Source of the DNA: CAVWXT01 sp963759115
GTDB taxonomy: Bacteria > Planctomycetota > Planctomycetia > Pirellulales > Thermoguttaceae
Assembly: GCA_963759115.1 (NCBI GenBank)
Contig: CAVWXT010000002.1
Span: forward strand, 124,001-188,000
DNA: 64,000 nt
Direction: 5' to 3'
In this document: positions 37,691 through 45,136 of the stretch, one piece after another
How the letters are laid out: each line of letters starts with the position of its first letter
How positions within the stretch are numbered: the first letter of the stretch is position 1
Notes under the pieces: model-generated
The model's database searches: none
Told to the model about the DNA's origin: nothing
Seen by the model: only the letters and a program-made list of their open reading frames with translations
Translations under genes and position numbers: made by a program

Positions 37691-38782
37691 ACGCGCCCTT
37701 TCCAGTCTGATCGTGTGGTCACGGCCTGCGGTTGAACTACATGGGGTCCGCACGGCCCGAGCACCGGCGAGTCGGCCGGGCCTCCACGGAGCGAAGAACG
37801 GACGCCACCACCCGCGGACTTCGCGCGAACGACACGTGCCGCGGAAGCCGAAATCGCCCTGAGAATCCCTTCTTCGTCGATGCCGCAAATCCGGTGCAGC
37901 CGCTCCCGGCCGCCGAGTTCGAAGAGGTAGCGGCCGTCGACTCCCAGGCTCGTCAATTTCGCCTGCCCGCCGTTCTCGGCGATGACGCGGGCGATGAACG
38001 CATCCAGCCCGCCGCGCTTGATGAAACCTTCTTCGAGGGTGACGATCGAGTCGTAGCCGCAGAGCGCTTGGGCCAGCGGCCGCTGGTCCGCCGGTTTCAG
38101 CCCGAAGACGTCGATGACGCCCACCGGCACGTCCGCGCGCAGCCGCTCGCAAGGCCACGTGCGTCATGTAGCCCGTCGCCACGAGGCACGTCTGCCGGCC
38201 GCGGACCAACTCGTGGAAGCCGTCCTCGATCGCGACCTCGTCCTCCGGGCCGTAGATCGGGGGCGTCGGCTTGCTGTCGAAGCGGAAGTATTTCGGACCT
38301 CTCCGCTCCAGGCAGTAATCGGCCAGGCGCGCGGCCATTGACCAGTCGCTCGGCGAATACAGGTCGACGTGCGGCAGAAGCCTCAGCAGGGTCAGGTCTT
38401 CCAGGCAATGGTGCGAAGGCCCGGACACGTCGTAGCTCATTCCCGCCCCGACCCCGACGATGTTGAGGTCCAGCGGTCTCAACTGTGAGGTCATCGACAC
38501 GTTCATGCGTATCTGTTCGAAGGACCGCATGCTCATGAAGCAGGCGATGCCGTAGGCAAACACGGTGAATCCTTCCAGGGCCAGGCCGGCGGCGACGTTG
38601 ATGCAGTTCTGTTCGGCGATGCCGACGTTGATGAAGCGGTCGTCGAAATCGGCCCTGATCTTGTCCAGCACGCGCGAGCCGAAATCGTCGGACACCAGGA
38701 AGATGTCCTCGCGCTTCTTCATGGCGAGGTAGATCCGTTCGAGGAAGACGTCGCGCATGCTTTTCAATTCGTGGGCGCTCAT
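37687..38782 (-). CDS. Transketolase, C-terminal subunit, one frame break
   Basis: The pyrimidine-binding plus C-terminal half of a two-subunit transketolase. The start MSAHELKSMRDVFLERIY overlaps the N-terminal subunit gene by ATGA. Motifs are FINVGIAEQNCINVAAGLAL (the catalytic Glu lies in GIAEQN) and GPSHHCLEDLTLLR. The frame breaks near 38150, after YMTHVALRA, and resumes at VPVGVIDVFGLKPAD. With the N-terminal subunit it would interconvert ketose and aldose phosphates using ThDP. Its last 60 codons are duplicated at 36207-36420. Confidence 0.85.
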
Positions 38783-39621
38783 GGGACTCCCTCGATGGCC
38801 GCCTGGGCCTCTTGGGGCGTAAGAGACCGGACGTGGCAGAGCACGTCCTGTTCCAAGGTGGGCACGCCCTTGCCCTTGACCGTGTTGGCTACCAGGGCCT
38901 TGGGGCGCCCTCCACGCGTTGCCTTCAGGCGGCTGAGGTGCTGGTATACCGCCTGCACGTCGTGCCCGTCGACCGTGACGACCTCCCACCCGAAGGCCGC
39001 GAACTTCTCCTCCAGCGGCGCCAGGTTCAAGATCCGCCCGCAGTAGTCGAGCATCGAGATCTTGTTGCTGTCGACGATGAGGACCAGGTTGTCCAGCTTG
39101 TGATGGGCGGCGAACATGACGGCTTCCCAGACCGATCCCTCGTACAGCTCTCCGTCGCCGGCGAGTACGAAGACCGAGGCGTCCGATTTCTTCTGCCGGA
39201 GCCCCTTGGCCATGCCGCAGGCCACGCCCAATCCCTGGCCGAGCGAGCCGTTGATCGTCTCGAAACCGGGCACGAGCACGTCGGGGATGGCCCCCAGGAA
39301 GGAGTCTGACCGGCACACGCGCGACAATTGGCCGCGGTCGAAGAAGCCGAGGTCCGCGAGGATGGGGTAGAGCGACACGCCGCCGTGGCCTTTGCTCACG
39401 ATGAACCGGTCTCGGCCTTGCCAGCCCGGGTCGCGGGGATCGCAGTTCAGGATCCCGCCGTAATAGAGGGCCACGAAAATCTCGACGTCCGAGAGCGACG
39501 ACGCGATCCGCGTTTCCGGGGCGAGCTGATGGATCTTGAGCGTCTCGCGCCGCACCCACCGCGCCTTCTGCGCGAGGTCCTCGACGGGCCGCCTGCTCTC
39601 GCCGCCGTCAGATCGCCGCAT
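38779..39621 (-). CDS. Transketolase, N-terminal subunit
   Basis: The 280-residue ThDP-binding half of a split transketolase. The ThDP/metal motif GDGELYEGSVWEA ... NLVLIVDSNKISM is clear, as are SKGHGGVSLYPILADLG and ETINGSLGQGLGVA. I chose the start at 39621 because AAAGGA precedes it by 5-6 nt; a start at 39660 would overlap the upstream gene further. In this cluster it may supply sedoheptulose 7-phosphate for GDP-heptose, or transfer a two-carbon unit to a sugar; both are inferences. Confidence 0.9.
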   Translation of the reverse strand: MRRSDGGESRRPVEDLAQKARWVRRETLKIHQLAPETRIASSLSDVEIFVALYYGGILNCDPRDPGWQGRDRFIVSKGHGGVSLYPILADLGFFDRGQLSRVCRSDSFLGAIPDVLVPGFETINGSLGQGLGVACGMAKGLRQKKSDASVFVLAGDGELYEGSVWEAVMFAAHHKLDNLVLIVDSNKISMLDYCGRILNLAPLEEKFAAFGWEVVTVDGHDVQAVYQHLSRLKATRGGRPKALVANTVKGKGVPTLEQDVLCHVRSLTPQEAQAAIEGVP

Positions 39622-40615
39622 GAGTTTCCTTTCGTACGCCGCCGTTTCTCGATTGGTCAAGGTACCACTCGTACGTGACGGCGAGGGCCTCGTGGAATGC
39701 CACTCGCGGGCGCCAGCCTAGTCCTTCGAGCGCGCTGCTTTCCAAGCCCTTCATCGGCATGCCGTCCGGCTTGGAGGGGTCGAACTCCAGCCGTCCCGTG
39801 AAGCCTGCGACGCGGCCGGTGGCCTCCGCCAACTCGCGGATGGAGAGCACGGGTCCCCCACCGAGATTGATCGGCGCTTCGTCCGAGTAATGCAGCATCA
39901 CGTGGATGCACGCGTCCGCCAGGTCGTCCGCATAGATGAACTCCCGCCGCGCGGAGCCCGTCCCCCACACGCTGACTTGATCGTCGCCTCGGAGCACGGC
40001 CTCGTGCATTCTTCGCAGCAGCGCCGCGATCACGTGCGAGTTCTCAAGACTGAAATCGTCGCCGGGGCCGAAGGCGTTGGCCGGAATCCCCACGATGAAA
40101 TCGTCCCCGTACTGCCGCCGGTAGGCCTGGCAAAGCTGGATGCCGGCGATCTTCGCCACCGCGTAGGCCTCGTTGGTCGTCTCCAACGGGCCGCTCAACA
40201 AGTCTGCGACTTGCATGGGCTGCGGGCATAGCTTGGGATAGCTGCAGGAACTGGCCAAGTACAGCAGCTTCCGCACGCCATACCGATGCGCCGCATCCAC
40301 GACGTGCGTCATGGTAAGGAGATTGTCGTACATCAAGTCGGCCGGGAAGCGCACGTTGGCCCCGATGCCTCCCGAGCGGCCGGCCGCGTGGAACACGTAC
40401 TCTGGCCGGACACGTCGAAACCAGGCATCCACCGCGGAGGCCGACGTGAGGTCCACCTCGTCCTGGGCGCAGTTGCACAGGTGGTCGTATCCCTGGTCTT
40501 CGAGGCGTCGAACGAGCGCGGCGCCAATGAGCGACTCGCCCCCCGTCACGCAGATTCTTGCGTTGCGCTCCATCACAACTCGCGTGCCCATCAAGGGTCC
40601 CCCCGGCGGCTTCAT
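39608..40615 (-). CDS. GDP-L-fucose-synthase-like NAD(P)-dependent epimerase/reductase
   Basis: An extended SDR enzyme of 335 residues resembling GDP-fucose synthase. The glycine motif is ICVTGGESLIGAALVRRL, and the catalytic Ser and YxxxK lie in LASSCSYPKLCPQP and AYAVAKIAG. Further Fcl-like traits are NAFGPGDDFSLENSHVIAALLRR and GTGSARREFIYADDLADA. It would epimerise and reduce a GDP-4-keto-6-deoxy sugar; in this cluster the sugar may be a heptose. The start at 40615 overlaps the hddA stop by ATGA. Confidence 0.85.
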   Translation of the reverse strand: MKPPGGPLMGTRVVMERNARICVTGGESLIGAALVRRLEDQGYDHLCNCAQDEVDLTSASAVDAWFRRVRPEYVFHAAGRSGGIGANVRFPADLMYDNLLTMTHVVDAAHRYGVRKLLYLASSCSYPKLCPQPMQVADLLSGPLETTNEAYAVAKIAGIQLCQAYRRQYGDDFIVGIPANAFGPGDDFSLENSHVIAALLRRMHEAVLRGDDQVSVWGTGSARREFIYADDLADACIHVMLHYSDEAPINLGGGPVLSIRELAEATGRVAGFTGRLEFDPSKPDGMPMKGLESSALEGLGWRPRVAFHEALAVTYEWYLDQSRNGGVRKETHAAI

Positions 40616-41688
40616 GCCGCAAACCGGCTCGTGGCTTCCGACAACTCCAGGAACGGCGCGCTGGGACTGTTCTGGCGCGCCAGGTCTTCGTTCGAGTAGT
40701 CGGTCTCGGGATCGAAGAATACGATCTGGCTCCCCAGCGACTCGAACTTGAAGGGAACGTGGATCAGGCGGTCGAGCTTTTGCTTTACGTTCTCTTGCCG
40801 GTCGGGCGGAACGAACAGCATCATGAACCCGCCGCCCCCCGCGCCCAGGAGTTTGCCGCCGATTGCGCCGGCGTCCATCGCATCCCGGTAGATGCCGTCC
40901 ACGCACTCATTGGTCACCTGCCCGCTCAGGTTACGCTTGACCAGCCATGCTTCGTGGAGCAGTTCGCCGAAGAGACGGAGGTCGGTGTCGGCAGCCAGGA
41001 CGGCAAGCCCTTCCTCGACCAGGTCCCGCAGGACGCGCATCTGCCGGCGGCGGTCCTCGATCTCGCCGACGTAGGTGCTCGCCACCCCGGAGGCCGTGCG
41101 CTTGATGCCCGTGTAGTAGAGCATGAGAGAGGCGTTGAACTCGGCCAGGCGGTCGGCCGACATGATGATCGGCCGGACCGAAATCTCGCCGCTGGGGAGG
41201 AAGCGGATGTGATTCAGACCGCCGTAGGCCGTGGCCACCTGATCCTGCGAGCCAACCGTCTCCTTCAGGAGTTCCTGCTCGACGTGGATGCCTTCGGCGG
41301 CGAGTTGGTGTTTGGTGACCATCCGCCCTTCCAGGGCGTGCAGGGCGTGCAGCAGCCCGACGGTGAACGCCGAACTCGATCCCATCCCGCTTCGGGCGGG
41401 CAGGTCGCCGTCGTGATGGATCTCCACGCCCCGGGTGACGTGAAGGTACTTCAATGCCTCCCGAACGGAAGGATGCGAGACCTCGTCGGCCGTCTGGCAG
41501 TTCTCGATCTTGGAATACACCACGCGAATGCGGTGCTCGAAGAACGGCGGCAGGTAGCGGCAGGTCAGGTAGCAGTACTTGTCGATCGTGGTGGCGATCA
41601 CCTCGCCCCCGTGAAGCCGATACCAGCTCGGATAATCTGTTCCGCCTCCGAGGAATGACATGCGAAACGGAGTGCGGCTAATGATCAT
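40612..41688 (-). CDS. hddA: D-glycero-alpha-D-manno-heptose 7-phosphate kinase
   Basis: A 358-residue GHMP kinase that makes heptose 1,7-bisphosphate in the GDP-heptose route. Family traits are the start MIISRTPFRMSFLGGGTDYP, the ATP loop DLPARSGMGSSSAFTVG and the C-terminal GGKLLGAGGGGFMM. The start at 41688 has GGAG 6 nt upstream. It is the first gene of a transcription unit with its own promoter (41734-41762) and is coupled by ATGA to the epimerase gene after it. gmhB and hddC are just upstream on the same strand, beyond the group II intron. Confidence 0.92.
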   Translation of the reverse strand: MIISRTPFRMSFLGGGTDYPSWYRLHGGEVIATTIDKYCYLTCRYLPPFFEHRIRVVYSKIENCQTADEVSHPSVREALKYLHVTRGVEIHHDGDLPARSGMGSSSAFTVGLLHALHALEGRMVTKHQLAAEGIHVEQELLKETVGSQDQVATAYGGLNHIRFLPSGEISVRPIIMSADRLAEFNASLMLYYTGIKRTASGVASTYVGEIEDRRRQMRVLRDLVEEGLAVLAADTDLRLFGELLHEAWLVKRNLSGQVTNECVDGIYRDAMDAGAIGGKLLGAGGGGFMMLFVPPDRQENVKQKLDRLIHVPFKFESLGSQIVFFDPETDYSNEDLARQNSPSAPFLELSEATSRFAA

Positions 41689-41733
41689 CGACGTGACTCC
41701 CCTCCCTGGCAGTTGCGGATGACGCGGCCCCAT

Positions 41734-41762
41734 CTTATATCAGTTTGCGTAAAACGGGTCAA
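41734..41762 (-). promoter_or_regulatory. Sigma-70-like promoter of the hddA operon
   Basis: On the minus strand TTGACC (41762-41757) and TATAAG (41739-41734) are separated by exactly 17 bp, with a TG one base before the -10. This near-consensus pair ends about 45 bp before the hddA start. Confidence 0.7.
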
Positions 41763-41802
41763 TGGTAGGGATTCCGCCAGGGCCGATCAGTTTTTCACTG
41801 TG

Positions 41803-41865
41803 GGAGGCGACTCCAGTCGCCGATTGCCCGAAAACAGCCGCACATCGGCGACTGGAGTCGCCTCC
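41803..41865. repeat. Palindromic repeat with perfect 22-bp arms (family B), copy 2
   Basis: Arms at 41803-41824 and 41844-41865 are identical in sequence to those at 17975-18037. The right arm is followed by TA and then the first base of the group II intron, so the intron sits at the base of this hairpin. Confidence 0.85.
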
Positions 41866-41867
41866 TA

Positions 41868-42653
41868 GTGCGCTTGTGAGTGTATCGAATCAGCAAGGTG
41901 CAAGTCCTTGTCGAAATTGGGTTTGAACTTCGTAACCGAAAGTAACTGCGTCCTCGCGAGAGGGGGTGGAGAGCAACTGAAGGTGAACGGCTGGTCCGCA
42001 GGATGACGAACTCGATTCGGCCGGTTGTCGTGGCGAGCCTGCTAGGAAAAGGCGAAGCCCAAGTGACGCTGTGGTCCTCGCAAGGGATGCGGTCGGCAGA
42101 CCGCGCGGTAAGCTCCGGGGGGAAACCAAACCAAGCCCCAGAGGCGGCAACAGGTGGTTGGAGGCGGAACGGTCGGAAGGTTTGATACATGAAGCAAGGA
42201 GACCTGGGCGGGTACAAGGACGAAGTTCATTGTCCCTGATAAGGATACGAAGAATCGACCGCCCAGGAGTCAGAGCGTCCATACGAGCGAGGAAGCGGGG
42301 CAATGCCCGTCGAGCAAAGGGACGCAGGAAAGTGGATGAAACATGACGCACGGCCAAAACCACACCGTACCGCGAGTGTCGGCAACGACTAGCCACGACG
42401 GACTGCGTCAGGCACACGTAACTTGGCTCAGATTGGCCGCACCGTCGATGTTGCATGTTGGTGGCCTTCCCGTGAAGGTCAGGGCCTTTCGCTTCTGCCG
42501 ATCCCGAGAAGGAACCTTGTTTCCTTCCCGCGCTCGGTTCACCAATCCTCTACGAGGTAACACCACTAACCGGAGAGCCGGATGCGGGAAATCCGCCAGT
42601 CCGGTTCGGAGGGAGGGGAGGCCGGGAACTTAACCGGCCTTCCCTACCCCTAT
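41868..42653 (+). ncRNA. ORF-less group II intron (ribozyme only)
   Basis: The 5' end GTGCG (41868-41872) is the conserved group II intron start. About 40-190 bp in are sequences typical of domain I (GGTGCAAGTCCTTG, GTAACCGAAAGTAACTGCG, GAGAGCAACTGAAGGTGAACG). Domain V is clear near 42573-42605: GAGCCGGATGCGG, a GAAA-type loop, then TCCGC and GTCCGGTTC. It is followed by a domain VI-like helix (GGCCGGGAACTTAACCGGCC) and an end near CCCCTAT at 42653. No reverse transcriptase is encoded, so it needs a maturase in trans. Domain V seems one base short of 34 nt. It is oriented opposite to the flanking genes, so it cannot be spliced from their mRNA. Confidence 0.82.
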
Positions 42654-42743
42654 CAAGTCCTATTTGGGAAAATTGATCGGCCCTGATTCCGCAGCGGAAC
42701 ATGGAACACCCCCGGCCTGCGCAACGGCACAAAGACAGCAATG

Positions 42744-43340
42744 CTAGCAGTGGCGGCAACGCTCGTCGCTGACCCTGCAACTGCTGATGGGGTTCCTTTT
42801 CAGAAGGGATCCGATCACGGTGGCCCCGAAGGCCAGGTCGTCCACAACGTAATCGGGCGCGACCGTGCCCGTCCGGGCCAGCTCTTCGCCGTAACCCGTC
42901 CGCACCAGCAGGGTGGTCGCCCCGACCCGTTTCCCCAAGTCAATGTCGCAAGCCTTGTCGCCGATGACGAAACAACTCCGGGGGTCGAAGCCCAGTTCAT
43001 CGGCGGCCTGCTCCAGGAGTCCCGGCAGAGGTTTGCGGCAGCGGCACTGATCTTCAGGCCGGTGCGGGCACACGTAAATCGGCATCGCCGGCACCGCTTC
43101 CGCCGCGAGCAACTCGCCCAGACGCCGGTGAACCAACGCCAGCCGCGTCTCGTCGAAGTAGCCCCGGCCGATCCCCGACTGGTTGGTAAGGATGACCAGC
43201 CCCAAGCCCAATTCGCTCAGCCGGCGCAGGCCGCAGGCGGCGCCCGGCAGCAACTCCACCTGCGCGCGGTCGGAGAGGTAGTGCCGCTCGACGATGATCG
43301 TGCCGTCTCGGTCGAGCACCGCATAACGTCGGGAATTCAT
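42744..43340 (-). CDS. gmhB: D-glycero-beta/alpha-D-manno-heptose 1,7-bisphosphate 7-phosphatase
   Basis: A 198-residue HAD phosphatase of the GmhB/histidinol-phosphatase group. The nucleophile is in VLDRDGTIIVE, and LTNQSGIGRGYFDE follows. The zinc-binding Cys/His loop is CPHRPEDQCRCRKP, and the C-terminal metal site is FVIGDKACDIDLG. It removes the 7-phosphate before nucleotidyl transfer. The start at 43340 overlaps the hddC stop by ATGA. In the direction of transcription it is the last gene before the intron. Confidence 0.92.
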   Translation of the reverse strand: MNSRRYAVLDRDGTIIVERHYLSDRAQVELLPGAACGLRRLSELGLGLVILTNQSGIGRGYFDETRLALVHRRLGELLAAEAVPAMPIYVCPHRPEDQCRCRKPLPGLLEQAADELGFDPRSCFVIGDKACDIDLGKRVGATTLLVRTGYGEELARTGTVAPDYVVDDLAFGATVIGSLLKRNPISSCRVSDERCRHC

Positions 43341-44057
43341 GCGGTCGCCTTCGCGGAAAAGAACTCGTCGGCCGCCGCGTAGGAGTCGGGCGTGCCGATG
43401 TCCAGGAAGGGCCCCTCGCTCGGGCAGCCGTACAGGCCGCGCCCGAGCCAGCCCGGAAAGACCTCTCGTTCCAGCGATACGGCGACCCGATCGGGAATCT
43501 CCTGGATCACGCGGCGGCCCAGCAGATAGACCCCGGCGTTGATCCAACCGGGGCCGGCGTCTTCTCCCTTTTCGCAGAAAGCCTGAATCCGGCCGTCGTC
43601 ATCCGTTTGCACGCGCCCGTAGCGCCGGGTGTCGCCCACGCGGGTCAAGAGCAGTGTGGCGGCGGCCTGTTGCTCCTTGTGACGGCGCCAGAGACTGTGT
43701 AAGTCCGGCCGGCAAAAGGAATCGCCATTGGCAACCAGCACCGGGTCCGACTTCAGCAGGGGCAAGGCATGTCGAATCGCGCCGCCCGTGCCCAAGGGCG
43801 AGGGCTCACGCGAATAGGCGAGGTGCAGGCCGGCGTAGCCGCGGCCGAAGAGGGCCTCGACCTGCTCGCTCCGGTAGCCCACGCAGAGCACGGCTGCACG
43901 CGAGGCCTTGCTCGGCCAGGTGCTCCAGCAGGTAGGCCAGGAACGGCTTGCCGCGGACCGGGGCCAGAATCTTGGGGCGATCGGCCATCACCGGGCGCAG
44001 CCGAGTTCCCAATCCGCCTGCCAGCACCGCTGCCGTCAGATTCTCCAGTGTGCTCAT
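43337..44057 (-). CDS. hddC: Heptose 1-phosphate guanylyltransferase-like nucleotidyltransferase, one frame break
   Basis: A sugar-nucleotide pyrophosphorylase: MSTLENLTAAVLAGGLGTRLRPVMADRPKIL gives the GGxGTRL signature and the substrate Lys. After HLAEQGLA a one-base shift near 43895 is needed to continue VLCVGYRSEQVEALFG, SREPSPLGTGGAIRHAL and DPVLVANGDSF (metal Asp). Its place beside gmhB and hddA identifies it as the GDP-heptose-forming enzyme HddC rather than another member; specificity for GTP is inferred. Length when rejoined is about 239 residues. Confidence 0.85.
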
Positions 44058-44063
44058 GGGCCG

Positions 44064-45002
44064 TCAAACATTCTTCAGGGGCGAACACGGTTTCATGCGA
44101 TAGCTCTTCAACAATTCCGCGATCCCGTCGTCCAGCGACCGCCGCGACTCGAACCCCGCATCGCGCAGGCGCTGGTTCGACACGATGTAATCCCGCTTGT
44201 CCGGATCGACCCCGATCTCCGAGTAATGGACGACGAAGCGCGGCACGTGCTTCTGCACCAGCTTGGCCAGCCCTTCCTTCGAAATGTTGGCCGCATCGAG
44301 CCCCACGTTATAGGGCCGGCCGATCATCTGCGGGGCATGGGCGATGCAGTGCAGGAAGCAGTCGGCCACGTCGCGGATGTGTACGAAGTTCCGCTTGAAG
44401 TCCTTCTCGAAGACGATGATGTAGCCGTCGGTCACGGCCACGTACACAAAATGGTTCACCAGCAGATCGAGACGCATCCGCGGCGAGGTCCCGAACACCG
44501 TGGCCAGCCGCAGTGTGATCGTGTTGGGGCTGGCAAGCAGCCCGGCCTCTGCCTGGCACTTCGTCTGGCCATAGAGCGAAATCGGATTCAGCGGGGTCTC
44601 CTCCGTGCAATGCACCTCGCCGGAGCGCGTGCCGTAGCCGCTATTGGTGTTCGGATAGATCACCAACTGCCGCGGGGACCGGAGTCGGTTGAGCATCCGG
44701 ACCGCCTCGAAGTTGACCGAGGTGGCCAGCCAGGGGTCGCGATCGCAGGCCGGGGCGCCGACCACGGCCGCCAGCGGGATGAGCACGTCCGACTGGCCGA
44801 TCAGGCGGCCCATGACGTTCTCGTCGCGGACATCGCCCCAGACGAAGTCGAAATTCGGGTTCGAGCAAAGGTGAAACAGCGACGGGCAGTTGTGGACGAG
44901 ACGGTCCACCACGGTCACGTGGTGCCCGGCATCGAGAAGATGCTCGCAGAGCACCGAGCCCAAGTACCCTGCTCCACCTGTCACCAATACGCGTTGCGAC
45001 AT
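44064..45002 (-). CDS. NAD-dependent sugar epimerase/dehydratase
   Basis: A 312-residue extended SDR. The NAD-binding motif is RVLVTGGAGYLGSVLCEHL. The active site has a Thr-Asn-Ser segment (IYPNTNSGYGTR) and SLYGQTKCQAE (YxxxK). FVHIRDVADCFLHC and YNVGLDAANISKEGLA are typical of nucleotide-sugar epimerases. The context suggests a GDP-heptose or related sugar as substrate. It could be the missing 4,6-dehydratase, but the active-site segment lacks the usual Asp-Glu pair, so epimerase or reductase is likelier. It lies 6 nt upstream of hddC. Confidence 0.85.
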   Translation of the reverse strand: MSQRVLVTGGAGYLGSVLCEHLLDAGHHVTVVDRLVHNCPSLFHLCSNPNFDFVWGDVRDENVMGRLIGQSDVLIPLAAVVGAPACDRDPWLATSVNFEAVRMLNRLRSPRQLVIYPNTNSGYGTRSGEVHCTEETPLNPISLYGQTKCQAEAGLLASPNTITLRLATVFGTSPRMRLDLLVNHFVYVAVTDGYIIVFEKDFKRNFVHIRDVADCFLHCIAHAPQMIGRPYNVGLDAANISKEGLAKLVQKHVPRFVVHYSEIGVDPDKRDYIVSNQRLRDAGFESRRSLDDGIAELLKSYRMKPCSPLKNV

Positions 45003-45136
45003 CGTTGTTCCTCGTGTTCTTGCTGCGAAATCACGTGCATTCTCGGGCGGGACGGATGTCCCGATCCGTCCATTTTCTTGGGACGGACCAGGTAGTTCGT
45101 CGTGCGCAAAGGTGGAGCCTGTTCTTCGGCGGGTTC

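Noticed and set aside
36890..39559. An apparent 889-residue single gene
   Set aside because: It links out-of-frame transketolase sequence, the real transketolase C-subunit and the methyltransferase start in one open frame; the true starts at 38782 and 37690 overlap upstream stops.
41890..42456. A minus-strand 188-residue open frame in the gmhB-hddA gap
   Set aside because: It is antisense to the group II intron ribozyme and has no domain content.
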